DNA of 64,000 nt from Brevundimonas sp. UBA7506. Lineage in GTDB: Bacteria; Pseudomonadota; Alphaproteobacteria; Caulobacterales; Caulobacteraceae. The stretch is from contig NZ_DLNQ01000005.1 of NCBI RefSeq assembly GCF_002479495.1, positions 319,095 to 383,094 on the forward strand. Reading direction: 5' to 3'. The stretch's first letter is position 1. The number at the start of each line of letters is the position of its first letter. The position numbers and the translations under genes are program-made. Positions 37,569 through 46,540 of the stretch are shown here, piece after piece. The notes beneath the pieces were generated by a model, which did not search any database, was not told the origin of the DNA, and saw only the letters and a program-made list of their open reading frames with translations.

Positions 37569-38468
37569 ATGGAGGCCTGGCTGATGGGGTTGCGCGCGGC
37601 CCAGTACGCGGCGGCCGCCGTGGCCCTGGGTCTGCCCGCCTTCATCCTTTACGGCGGCGGGGTCTGCGGAGGGCAGGTGCCCGGTTGGGCGCGTCCGGCT
37701 CTGGGGGGAAGCGCGGCGCTGCTGGCGCTGCTGGCGACGGCGGCTCTGGCCCTGCAGACCGGGCTGATGGCCGGGGCGCTGGATCAGGCGCTGAACCCGG
37801 AGGCCCTCGGCTTCGTCCTCGGCGACACGTCGTTGGGCGCGGCCTATGCGGTGCGGATCGGAGCGGGGCTGGTGTTGCTGCTGGCGGTTCTGGCGCTGCG
37901 TCCGGGACGGGGTCTGTGGCTGGCGGGTCTGGCCCTCGGTCTGGTGGTCGCGGCCAGCTTCGCCTGGACCGGCCACGGCGCGGCGACCGAGGGGCCGGGC
38001 CGCTGGCTGCACCTGACCGCCGACATCCTGCACGCTGTCGCCGCCCTGATCTGGCTGGGCGCCGTCTTTGCCTTTGTGGCGCTGGCGACGCGGCGGATCG
38101 AGGCGGATGTGACGGCTCAAGGCGCGCTGGCGACGGCGCTGGGCGGCTTTGCGCGGGTGGGGACGATCTGCGTCGCCGTCCTGCTGGTGACCGGCCTGAT
38201 CAACAGCTTCTATCTGGTCGGGATCGAGCGGGTCTTCAGCCTGAGCGAGACGCCTTATGGCCGTCTGCTGGCGGTCAAGCTGGCGGCCTTTGCGGCCATG
38301 CTGGGGCTGGCGGCGCTGCATCGGTTCCGCTCGACGCCGGCGCTGGAGCGGGGGCAGGGCGGTCTGGCGGGGTTGAGGCTCAGCCTCGGCGTGGAACTGA
38401 CCCTGGGCCTTCTGATCCTGGCTCTGGTCGGGGCGATGGGGATGCTGGCGCCGCCGGCATCCCTCTAA
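37569..38468 (+). CDS. copD: copper resistance membrane protein CopD
   Basis: Inner-membrane partner of CopC, linked to copper uptake from periplasm to cytoplasm. The 299-residue product has about eight transmembrane helices, with conserved polar spots such as WTGHGAATEGPGRWLHLTAD near residues 136-155 containing His residues and LLVTGLINSFYLVG near 205-218. It begins two bases after the copC stop. Its stop is only seven bases from the convergent PepSY gene, with no obvious hairpin between. Confidence 0.92.
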   Translation: MEAWLMGLRAAQYAAAAVALGLPAFILYGGGVCGGQVPGWARPALGGSAALLALLATAALALQTGLMAGALDQALNPEALGFVLGDTSLGAAYAVRIGAGLVLLLAVLALRPGRGLWLAGLALGLVVAASFAWTGHGAATEGPGRWLHLTADILHAVAALIWLGAVFAFVALATRRIEADVTAQGALATALGGFARVGTICVAVLLVTGLINSFYLVGIERVFSLSETPYGRLLAVKLAAFAAMLGLAALHRFRSTPALERGQGGLAGLRLSLGVELTLGLLILALVGAMGMLAPPASL

Positions 38469-38475
38469 GCTCGCG

Positions 38476-39207
38476 CTATCCCTTTTGGGCCAGCTTGCGG
38501 CGGGTGGCCTGATGCACCGTCCAGTCGCGTGCCAGCTTGATCCACAACAGGATGAAGCCGCTGATCACCATGCTGAGCGTCAGGATGGTGATGATGATCA
38601 GGGTCGGATGGTTGAAATTCTCGCCGTTCTTGAAGTCGAGAATGTGCAGCCGCCAGAAGAAGTCATAGAAGCGCCAGACGCCGGAGCGCCGGGTGACGAC
38701 CTCTCCCGTCTCGGGCGACAGGTAGAACCTGGTGTGTTCGAAATCGTTGAAGTCGACGCGCCACAGCGGCCCCTCGCGGCCCGTCTCGCGCGGGGCCTCG
38801 GCGAACAGTTCAGCCTTGGTCGCCTTGGCGCCGCCGCGATAGGCGTCTTGAGCCAGACGCAGGGCCTCGGCGCGGGGGAAGGCAGGGAAGGGCTGTCCAT
38901 TCAGCGCCGACAGGATGACCGGCTCGCCGTCCTTGGGCGTGAAGACCCAGGCCGGACCGCGCGGCGTGTGGCGCAGTTCGGCCTTATCGATCGGGGCCGA
39001 CAGAGCGTCCGCCGCCGTCTGGACGGGGACCAGGGCGTCGATGGCGAAGGCGGGATAGTCCGGCTTCTGGAAGCGATGCTCGCTGCGTACAGTCTCGATG
39101 GGGATGGCGGTCATCACCAGCCCGCCGCCGACCCAGAACAGCACCTGGATGCCGATCACCAGCGCGACCCATTTGTGGATCTGTGTTGAAAGTCGAAGCA
39201 GTTTCAT
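38476..39207 (-). CDS. PepSY-domain membrane protein
   Basis: A 243-residue product starting MKLLRLSTQIHKWVALVIGI. It has two hydrophobic segments (about residues 12-34 and 207-228) and a periplasmic region between with PepSY-like parts (APRETGREGPLWRVDFNDFE, then TRFYLSPETGEVVTRRS). This single-pass-in, single-pass-out form resembles shortened relatives of the PiuB/YdjX-type reductases, including His in QIHKW and RLHIL that could hold haem. A role in copper or iron reduction is inferred from context only. ATG 39207 was chosen because the 18 upstream residues are not family-like. Confidence 0.82.
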   Translation of the reverse strand: MKLLRLSTQIHKWVALVIGIQVLFWVGGGLVMTAIPIETVRSEHRFQKPDYPAFAIDALVPVQTAADALSAPIDKAELRHTPRGPAWVFTPKDGEPVILSALNGQPFPAFPRAEALRLAQDAYRGGAKATKAELFAEAPRETGREGPLWRVDFNDFEHTRFYLSPETGEVVTRRSGVWRFYDFFWRLHILDFKNGENFNHPTLIIITILTLSMVISGFILLWIKLARDWTVHQATRRKLAQKG

Positions 39208-39424
39208 GGCGATGCGCCCCCTCACGCGTCCCATTTCGTGCTCTGGAGCGCGTCCCTTCATGATTCTACGCGCCGCTCGCGACCATCCCTCGCGGTGAGC
39301 GTGGTAGTCTTAGACGCGTCTGTGGCGTCCTGTCGCAAGGGGCGATGGATTGATCCGCGTAATAGCAGTGAAGCCCGCGTCGAAATCGTCAGGCGCGGTA
39401 CGGTACAAGAAGGATGACCCCCCT

Positions 39425-41197
39425 ATGTCGAGCATGGCTCTCGATCGCAGGTCCCTGTTGCGCGGCGCGGCCGCGGGCGGCGGACTGCTTGGTCTTTCGG
39501 GGCTGATGCCCGCCTGGGCCCAGACGGGTTCGCCGGGCCTGCGCGCCGACCTGCCGACGCTGACGGGGCCGAACATCGACCTGACCGTGGGTCATTCGAA
39601 CTTCACCGTCGGCGGGCGCACCGGCCATGCCTTCACCGTCAACGGCCTGCTGCCCGCGCCCCTGCTGCGGATGCGCGAGGGGCAGAACGTGCGTCTGTCG
39701 GTGACCAACACCCTGGACGAGGACACCTCGATCCATTGGCACGGCCTGCTGCTGCCGTTCCAGATGGACGGGGTGCCGGGGATCAGCTTCCCCGGCATCA
39801 GACCGCGCGAGACCTTCGTCTATGATTTTCCGATCAAGCAGTCGGGCACCTATTGGTATCACAGCCATTCGGGCCTGCAGGAGGCCATGGGCCACTATGG
39901 CCCCATCGTCATCGACCCGGCGGGCGTCGATCCGGTCGGCTATGACCGGGAGCATGTTCTGGTCCTGTCGGACTGGAGCTTCATGCATCCGCACGAAATC
40001 CTGGCCAAGCTGAAGAAGAGCCCCGGCTACTTCAACATGCAGAAGACCACGCTGGCTGGCCTGCTGGACGGGTCGGACGGCATGAACCTGGCCGAGCGCC
40101 GGATGTGGGGCGGGATGCGCATGGACCCGCGCGACATTCTGGACGTCAACGGCACCACCTATACCTATCTGGTCAACGGCCATGGCCCTGAAGAGAACTG
40201 GACCGGCCTGTTCCGCCCCGGCGAGCGGGTGCGCCTGCGCGTCATCAACGCCTCGGCCATGTCGATCTTCAACGTCCGCATTCCGGGTCTGGCCATGACC
40301 GTGGTCCAGGCCGACGGCGAGCATGTGCATCCGGTCGAGGTGGACGAGTTCCAGATCTCGGTCGCCGAGACCTATGACGTCATCGTGCGTCCGACTGAGG
40401 ACCGCGCCTACACCATCGTCTCCGAAGCCATCGACCGTTCGGGCATGGGCCGCGCCACCCTGGCCCCGCGTCTGGGCATGACGGCGGAAGTTCCGCCGCT
40501 GCGCAAGGCGCCGAACCTGACCATGAAGGACATGGGCATGGGCGGCATGGACCACGGCAGTATGGCCGGGATGGACCATTCTGCTCACGGCGCCGCCACC
40601 GGGGCCGCCGCCGCCGCGCCGATGGACCACGGCGCCATGAGCATGCGCGATCCGAACAACGCCCCTGCCGACATGGCCGTCGGGGTCGGCGTGGACGCCA
40701 TCGCGCCCGCGCCCGCCAACCGTCTGGGCGACCGCCCGCAAGGGCTTCAGGACGTCGATCACCGGGTGCTGGTCTATACCGACCTGCGCTCGCTGACGCC
40801 GAACAAGGACACGCGCGCGCCGTCGCGTTTGATGGAGATCCATCTGACCGGCAATATGGAACGCTTCATGTGGGGCTTTGACGGGCGCAAGTTCTCGGAG
40901 CTGGTCGAGCCGATCCGCTTCGAGCTGAACGAGCGGGTGCGCGTGACCCTGGTCAACGACACCATGATGGCCCACCCGATCCACCTGCACGGCCACTTCT
41001 TCGAGCTGGTCAACGGTCACGAGGGGCATCAGCCGCTGAAGCACACGGTCAATGTGGCGCCGGGGGGCAAGGTGACCTTCGACCTGACCGCAAATGCACC
41101 GGGCGACTGGGCCTTCCACTGCCACCTGCTGATGCATATGCACGCGGGGATGTTCAACGTCGTCACGGTTCGTCCGCTGGAAGGAGCCGCCCGATGA
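39425..41197 (+). CDS. Tat-exported multicopper oxidase CopA (PcoA family)
   Basis: Periplasmic oxidase that turns Cu(I) into less toxic Cu(II) and binds copper. The 590-residue product begins with a twin-arginine signal (DRRSLLRGAAAGGGLLGLSG, Arg8-Arg9). Copper motifs are HWHG at 104-107, HSH at 146-148, and the C-terminal HPIHLHGHFF and HCHLLMHMHAGM sets that hold the type 1 and trinuclear sites. Between about 380 and 430 is a Met/His-rich insert (MGMGGMDHGSMAGMDHSAH) typical of PcoA/CopA. ATG 39425 has AAGAAGGA upstream. It is translationally coupled to copB. The product is the PcoA-type oxidase, not the ATPase also named CopA. Confidence 0.95.
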   Translation: MSSMALDRRSLLRGAAAGGGLLGLSGLMPAWAQTGSPGLRADLPTLTGPNIDLTVGHSNFTVGGRTGHAFTVNGLLPAPLLRMREGQNVRLSVTNTLDEDTSIHWHGLLLPFQMDGVPGISFPGIRPRETFVYDFPIKQSGTYWYHSHSGLQEAMGHYGPIVIDPAGVDPVGYDREHVLVLSDWSFMHPHEILAKLKKSPGYFNMQKTTLAGLLDGSDGMNLAERRMWGGMRMDPRDILDVNGTTYTYLVNGHGPEENWTGLFRPGERVRLRVINASAMSIFNVRIPGLAMTVVQADGEHVHPVEVDEFQISVAETYDVIVRPTEDRAYTIVSEAIDRSGMGRATLAPRLGMTAEVPPLRKAPNLTMKDMGMGGMDHGSMAGMDHSAHGAATGAAAAAPMDHGAMSMRDPNNAPADMAVGVGVDAIAPAPANRLGDRPQGLQDVDHRVLVYTDLRSLTPNKDTRAPSRLMEIHLTGNMERFMWGFDGRKFSELVEPIRFELNERVRVTLVNDTMMAHPIHLHGHFFELVNGHEGHQPLKHTVNVAPGGKVTFDLTANAPGDWAFHCHLLMHMHAGMFNVVTVRPLEGAAR

Positions 41198-42525
41198 GCC
41201 GCGCCCTGTTCGCCGCTGTCGCGGTTCTGCCCCTGATGCTGGCCGCCGGTTCCGCCGTCGCCCAGACGCATGGCGGGCACGGAGGCCACGGCGCCCACGC
41301 CGCGCCGGCACGCCCTGCGCAAGCTCGCCCTCAGCAGGCCCGCCCGAGGCCCGCGCCCAAGCCGCGCGCCGCTGCGCCTCGGCCTGCTGCGCCTGCGGCC
41401 CCGGTGGCGGCGGACCCGCACGCTGGTCATGACATGAGCGGGATGCAGGCGGCTCCGGTCCAGACGCCCGCCGCTGATCCCCATGCGGGTCACGACATGA
41501 GCGGCCTTGCGGGGCACGGCGCCCAAGCGGCCCCGGTCGATCCTCATGCCGGTCACGCCATGAGCCCGGCCCCAGCAGCTACGGCGGACCCGCACGCCGG
41601 CCATGACATGAGCGGGATGCAGAGGGCTCCGGCTCAGACGCCTGCCGCCGACCCGCACGCGGGTCACAACATGGCGCCGACCCAGACTGATCCGCACGCC
41701 GGACACGACATGTCGGCCATGACCGGCGGCGCGCCCAACATCCCGACCAGCGTGGACGCCGTCGGCGGACGCATGGTCGAGACGCCGCCGCCGGCCGCCG
41801 CCCGCGCCGCGCCCGCCCATGCGGCGGACCTGCTGTTCGATCCCGCCGTCATGGCGGCGTCGCGCAAGCAGCTGCTGGCCGAGAACGGCGACGTGCGCAC
41901 CACCGCCGTCCTGATCGACACGCTCGAGGCTGGATTCGGCGACGGCGAGAAGGGCTACAGCTGGAACGCCCAGGGCTGGACCGGCGGCGACATCAACCGC
42001 TTCTGGTGGAAGACCGAGGGCGAGGGCGCCTTCGACGGCAAGCTGCATGACGCCGAGGTTCAGGCCCTCTACAGTCGCGCCGTCGCGCCCTTCTGGGACG
42101 TGCAGGCGGGCGTACGGCAGGACTTCCGTCCTGACGGCGACGACACGACCCATCTGACGGTCGGGGTGCAGGGCGTCGCGCCCTACTGGTTCGAAATGAG
42201 CGCCGCCGCCTTCCTGTCGACCGAGGGCGATCTGACCGCTCGCGCCGAGGCGGAATATGACCAGCGCATCACCCAGAAGTGGATCCTGCAACCGGCGATC
42301 GAGGTCGCCTTCTCGGCCAGCGACATCCCCGAACTGGAGATCGGTTCGGGTCTGACATCGGTCACGGCGGGGCTGCGGCTGCGCTACGAAATCCGCAAGG
42401 AGTTCGCCCCCTATGTCGGGGTCCAGTGGAGCCGCTCGTTCGGCGACACCGCCGATTACGCCAGGGCGCGCGGCGACGACGTGGATGCGACGCGCCTCGT
42501 GGTCGGGATCAAGGCCTGGTTCTGA
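41194..42525 (+). CDS. copB: outer-membrane copper resistance protein CopB (PcoB family)
   Basis: Outer-membrane partner of the CopA oxidase. The 443-residue product has a signal peptide (LPLMLAAGSAVAQ), a His-rich start (THGGHGGHGAHAAP), and a Pro/Ala/Arg linker. Six DPHAGHxM repeats begin at residues 74, 95, 116, 132, 153 and 166. From about residue 210 the PcoB beta-barrel domain follows (VLIDTLEAGFGDGEKGYSWN, GVRQDFRP, GVQWSRSFGDTADYARARG, ending VVGIKAWF with terminal Phe). The repeats likely bind copper. It overlaps the oxidase stop by four bases. Confidence 0.94.
   Translation: MSRALFAAVAVLPLMLAAGSAVAQTHGGHGGHGAHAAPARPAQARPQQARPRPAPKPRAAAPRPAAPAAPVAADPHAGHDMSGMQAAPVQTPAADPHAGHDMSGLAGHGAQAAPVDPHAGHAMSPAPAATADPHAGHDMSGMQRAPAQTPAADPHAGHNMAPTQTDPHAGHDMSAMTGGAPNIPTSVDAVGGRMVETPPPAAARAAPAHAADLLFDPAVMAASRKQLLAENGDVRTTAVLIDTLEAGFGDGEKGYSWNAQGWTGGDINRFWWKTEGEGAFDGKLHDAEVQALYSRAVAPFWDVQAGVRQDFRPDGDDTTHLTVGVQGVAPYWFEMSAAAFLSTEGDLTARAEAEYDQRITQKWILQPAIEVAFSASDIPELEIGSGLTSVTAGLRLRYEIRKEFAPYVGVQWSRSFGDTADYARARGDDVDATRLVVGIKAWF
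41413..41718 (+). repeat. six His/Met copper-binding repeats within copB
   Basis: Six units encoding DPHAGH[D/A/N]M[S/A], spaced 13 to 21 codons apart, with two longer near-copies (ADPHAGHDMSGMQ plus a TPAA-type linker). The DNA of the units is similar enough to allow slippage or unequal recombination. Confidence 0.85.
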
Positions 42526-42529
42526 CGTC

Positions 42530-42558
42530 ATAGGCCTCCGCCGCAAGCGGAGGCCTAT
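42530..42558. terminator. bidirectional terminator between copB and the RcnB-like gene
   Basis: A 12-bp perfect stem (42530-42541 with 42547-42558) closes a five-base loop between two convergent genes. CGTTTGG follows on the plus side. Confidence 0.75.
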
Positions 42559-42566
42559 CGTTTGGC

Positions 42567-43118
42567 CTAGTAGACGTCGTGCAGAACGCTGGCGATCAGG
42601 CCCGTGGCGACGGCGATCAGCAGGATGTCGTTGTTGGCGTGGACGTAGCGATAACCGCGCGGCGCGGGGCGAAGACCGTAATAATAGGGGTCGTCCACAT
42701 AGTAGCCGCGATAGGCAGAAGGCAGGTAGCCGCCCTGGCGCCAGCGATAGCCGTAATAGCGCGGCTCGACCCGGTAATAGCCACGCCCGGGCGCATACCA
42801 GTAACCTTGGCGGGCGCCGCGATAGTCGCGGAACTCGGGGCGACCGCGCCACCAGTCGCGGTTGTTGCGGTCCCAACGGTCATAGTGGCGGCTCTGGCGA
42901 TAGTCGCGACGGTCGTCCCGGCGGTCCTCACGCCACTCGCGACGGTCTTCGCGTCGATCCTCGCGCCACTCGCGGCGATCTTCACGACGGTCGTGGCGGT
43001 CCTCGCGGCGCTCCTGGCGCCACTCACGGTGGTCGCGGTTCTGGGCCTGGGCCGCCAGCGGCGCGGCCGTGGTGGTCAGCGCCAGGGCGACGATGGCGGC
43101 CTTGGTCAGGCGGTTCAT
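42567..43118 (-). CDS. RcnB-family periplasmic protein
   Basis: RcnB is a periplasmic factor for nickel and cobalt balance in E. coli. The 183-residue product has a signal peptide (MNRLTKAAIVALALTTTAAPLAAQAQ) and an extreme charged stretch of Arg, Asp and Glu with repeated EDRREWR units (about residues 30-75). A Tyr/Arg/Gly-rich region follows (GYWYAPGRGYYRVEPRYYGY), containing the W/YR-x-G-x-LP-x-x-Y pattern of the family (YRWRQGGYLPSAYRGYYVDD). A short hydrophobic C-terminus closes it. Its place at the edge of the metal island fits the call, though RcnB-like proteins are common in this order and often uncharacterised. Confidence 0.8.
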   Translation of the reverse strand: MNRLTKAAIVALALTTTAAPLAAQAQNRDHREWRQERREDRHDRREDRREWREDRREDRREWREDRRDDRRDYRQSRHYDRWDRNNRDWWRGRPEFRDYRGARQGYWYAPGRGYYRVEPRYYGYRWRQGGYLPSAYRGYYVDDPYYYGLRPAPRGYRYVHANNDILLIAVATGLIASVLHDVY

Positions 43119-43376
43119 CTGGACGTCTCCTTGGTCTGGGCGCCGAGGGAAAGCTGCGGACGACCCGTTGAAACAGGAGGCCAAGGTCGGGCCCGACGCA
43201 TGAACTCGTCCTGAACGGCTCAGTCAGGTTTGCGCCTCGATTGTTTATGCGGGCCCCACGAGCGCGCGCATCCGATCGCCGGGCCAGCGGAGCCGTTAAC
43301 TCTAATTTCAAACCGCTGGTATTTGAATGGCGTTCGAAAGGCAGGGTCAGAATGACCGACGCCCGGAGGACTGAAC

Positions 43377-43679
43377 ATGATCGCGCACGAAACCGCGCCC
43401 GAAGCTCTCGAAACCGCGGCCCTGCCGCTGCCGACCGTGGACATGGACGGAGACGCCCTGTTCCGCTTGGGGCTGGCCTATTCGGCGGGTCTGGACGGCT
43501 GTCCTATTGACCGCGTTTCGGCTCACATGATCTTCAATCTGGCGGCCATGAAGGGCTCGGTCGAGGCGCGCATCTATCGTCGTGAAATGAGCGAGGAGAT
43601 GGACCACGACGAGATCGCCGAGGCCCAACGCGCCGCGCGCCGGTGGATCGACGCGGGTTCGACCACGCTCGCCGCCTGA
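43377..43679 (+). CDS. small Sel1/TPR-like hypothetical protein
   Basis: A 100-residue cytoplasmic protein beginning MIAHETAPEALETAALPLPT. The middle part resembles one Sel1-like repeat (DALFRLGLAYSAGLDGCPID, then RVSAHMIFNLAAMKGSVEAR), followed by a charged helix (EIAEAQRAARRWIDAG). GGAGGACTGAAC gives a good ribosome binding site for ATG 43377. It is the first forward gene after a 258-base divergent gap and precedes the complex I accessory gene. Function is not known; adaptor-like binding would fit a Sel1 repeat. Confidence 0.72.
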   Translation: MIAHETAPEALETAALPLPTVDMDGDALFRLGLAYSAGLDGCPIDRVSAHMIFNLAAMKGSVEARIYRREMSEEMDHDEIAEAQRAARRWIDAGSTTLAA

Positions 43680-43762
43680 AGCTTGTCGCAGCGGACGGCT
43701 GGACCGGGCGGCGAGGTCGGGCTATGGACCCGGCCAAGACAAGTCGCCGAAGGATTCCGCCC

Positions 43763-44068
43763 ATGCTCGCTCGCATCTATCGCCCGGCCAAGACCGCGAT
43801 GCAGTCGGGCAAGGCCAAGACCAATGATTGGCGGCTGGAGTTCGAACCGGCTTCGGCGCGTACTCAGGATCCGCTGACCGGCTGGACCAGCACCACCGAC
43901 ATGAATGGCCAGGTGCGGCTGAACTTCGAGACCAAGGAAGAAGCCGTCGAGTACGCCGAGCGTCACGGCATAGCCTTCCGCCTGCATGAACCGCAGGAAG
44001 CGCCGGTGATCATCAAGGCTTACGCTGACAACTTTGCCACCAACCGCAAGCAGTCCTGGACCCACTAG
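43763..44068 (+). CDS. complex I accessory subunit, NDUFS4-like (ETC complex I subunit)
   Basis: A 101-residue product of the ETC_C1_NDUFA4/NDUFS4 family found in alphaproteobacteria and mitochondria, where it stabilises NADH dehydrogenase. Family-like blocks are MLARIYRPAKTAMQSGKAKT at the start, WRLEFEPASARTQDPLTGWT near residues 23-42, LNFETKEEAVEYAERHGIAF near 54-73, and the ending YADNFATNRKQSWTH. ATG 43763 follows CGAAGGATTCCGCC and matches the usual N-terminus; the longer frame overlaps the previous gene. It lies 30 bases ahead of the tRNA. Confidence 0.93.
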   Translation: MLARIYRPAKTAMQSGKAKTNDWRLEFEPASARTQDPLTGWTSTTDMNGQVRLNFETKEEAVEYAERHGIAFRLHEPQEAPVIIKAYADNFATNRKQSWTH

Positions 44069-44133
44069 GTCAGGCCTCTCGCTGCGGCCCTGGCCGAGGC
44101 GCCCTTAGCTCAACCGGATAGAGCACCCGCCTT

Positions 44134-45327
<1,194 letters not shown>

Positions 45328-45405
45328 GAGGGCTCCGGCGGGTTGCGGTTCTGGGCCTAGAGGGCTCTAAAGAAGGCGGGGGCGCAAGCTGGCGAGGGTG
45401 AGGGA

Positions 45406-46509
45406 ATGCGGGCGGCGAGGAACGTGACGGGAATATCGCTGGCGCTGCTGCTGGCGACGGCGGCCTGCGAGCGACGGGCAAAGACCGATCAGACGGAGAC
45501 TCCGACGACCTCGCGACCGACCACGACCACCATGCCGACGGACAAGGCCAGCCCCACGCTGGCCGCGATAAAGCAGCGCGGGCATCTTAACTGCGGCGTC
45601 AATCAGGGGCTGGTCGGTTTCGCCTATACGGACAATCGCGGGGCGTGGCGCGGCTTTGACGTCGACTTCTGCCGGGCGACGGCGGCGGCCATCTTCGGCG
45701 ACCCGGACGCCGTGCGATTTGTGCCGCTGACCGCGGAACTGAGGTTCGACGCCCTGCGGGACGGACGCGTCGACGTCCTGTGGCGCAACACCTCCTGGAC
45801 GATGAGCCGGGACACCGGCGGCGAGTTGAGCTTTGCCGGGATCAACTATTACGACGGTCAGGGCTTCCTGGTCCGCCGCGCCCTGAACCTGAATAGCGCG
45901 TCCGAGCTGAACGGCGCCCGCATCTGCGTCCAGACGGGTTCGACCACGGAGCTGAACGTCGAGGACTATTTCCGCACGCGCGGAATCGAGTTCCGCCCGG
46001 TTATGGTGAAGACCGAGGAAGAGGCGCGACAGGCCTATGCGCGCGAGGAATGCGACGCTTTCACCGCAGATATCTCGGCGCTGGCGGCGGCGCGAACGAC
46101 CCTGGCGAACCCGCAGCAGCACGCGATCTTGCCGGACGTCATTTCCAAGGAGCCGTTGGGGCCGGTCGTACGCCATGGGGACGATCAGTGGACAGCGGTG
46201 ATCCGCTGGACGCTGAACGCTCTGATGCTGGGCGAGGAGTTGGGGGTGACCAAGGCCAATGTGGCGGCTTTGACCCGAGACAGCCAGGAGCCGCGCGTCC
46301 GTCGACTGCTGGGCGAGGAGGGCGAGTTCGGCCCCTCCATCGGCCTGCCGCGGACCTGGGCCCGAGACGCGATCGCCGCGGGCGGCAACTATGGCGAGAT
46401 CTTTGAACGGAACCTTGGCCAGCAATCGGCGCTGAATCTGGCCAGGGGTCTGAACGCGCAATGGAGCGCGCGGCCCAGCGGCCTGATCTACGCTCTGCCG
46501 ATTCGCTAG
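45406..46509 (+). CDS. amino-acid-binding lipoprotein, AapJ-like
   Basis: Solute-binding protein of the polar amino acid (family 3) group. The 367-residue product has a lipoprotein signal with lipobox ATAAC (Cys21), then a Thr/Pro-rich linker. The binding domain has LAAIKQRGHLNCGVNQGLVG near residues 52-71, WRGFDVDFCRATAAAIFGDP near 81-100, VDVLWRNTSWTMSRDTGGEL near 122-141, and CVQTGSTTELNVEDYF. These match AapJ of the general L-amino-acid ABC system. The permease and ATPase genes (aapQMP) are absent nearby; the next gene, 31 bases on, is a secondary symporter. Confidence 0.9.
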   Translation: MRAARNVTGISLALLLATAACERRAKTDQTETPTTSRPTTTTMPTDKASPTLAAIKQRGHLNCGVNQGLVGFAYTDNRGAWRGFDVDFCRATAAAIFGDPDAVRFVPLTAELRFDALRDGRVDVLWRNTSWTMSRDTGGELSFAGINYYDGQGFLVRRALNLNSASELNGARICVQTGSTTELNVEDYFRTRGIEFRPVMVKTEEEARQAYAREECDAFTADISALAAARTTLANPQQHAILPDVISKEPLGPVVRHGDDQWTAVIRWTLNALMLGEELGVTKANVAALTRDSQEPRVRRLLGEEGEFGPSIGLPRTWARDAIAAGGNYGEIFERNLGQQSALNLARGLNAQWSARPSGLIYALPIR

Positions 46510-46540
46510 GGCATCGGTCGGCCGCCCGAAAGGGGGACGC

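Noticed and set aside
39389..41311. 640-codon minus-strand frame opposite the multicopper oxidase
   Set aside because: The plus-strand oxidase has a Tat signal and all copper motifs. The antisense frame is a shadow of its His-rich codons.
41409..41720. CRISPR-like reading of the repeats in copB
   Set aside because: The units are in-frame protein repeats with uneven spacing, inside a complete outer-membrane protein gene.
43300..43320. CtrA-like site TTAA-N7-TTCA ahead of the Sel1-like gene
   Set aside because: Only the first half matches the TTAA-N7-TTAA consensus; one partial match in a 258-base gap is expected by chance.
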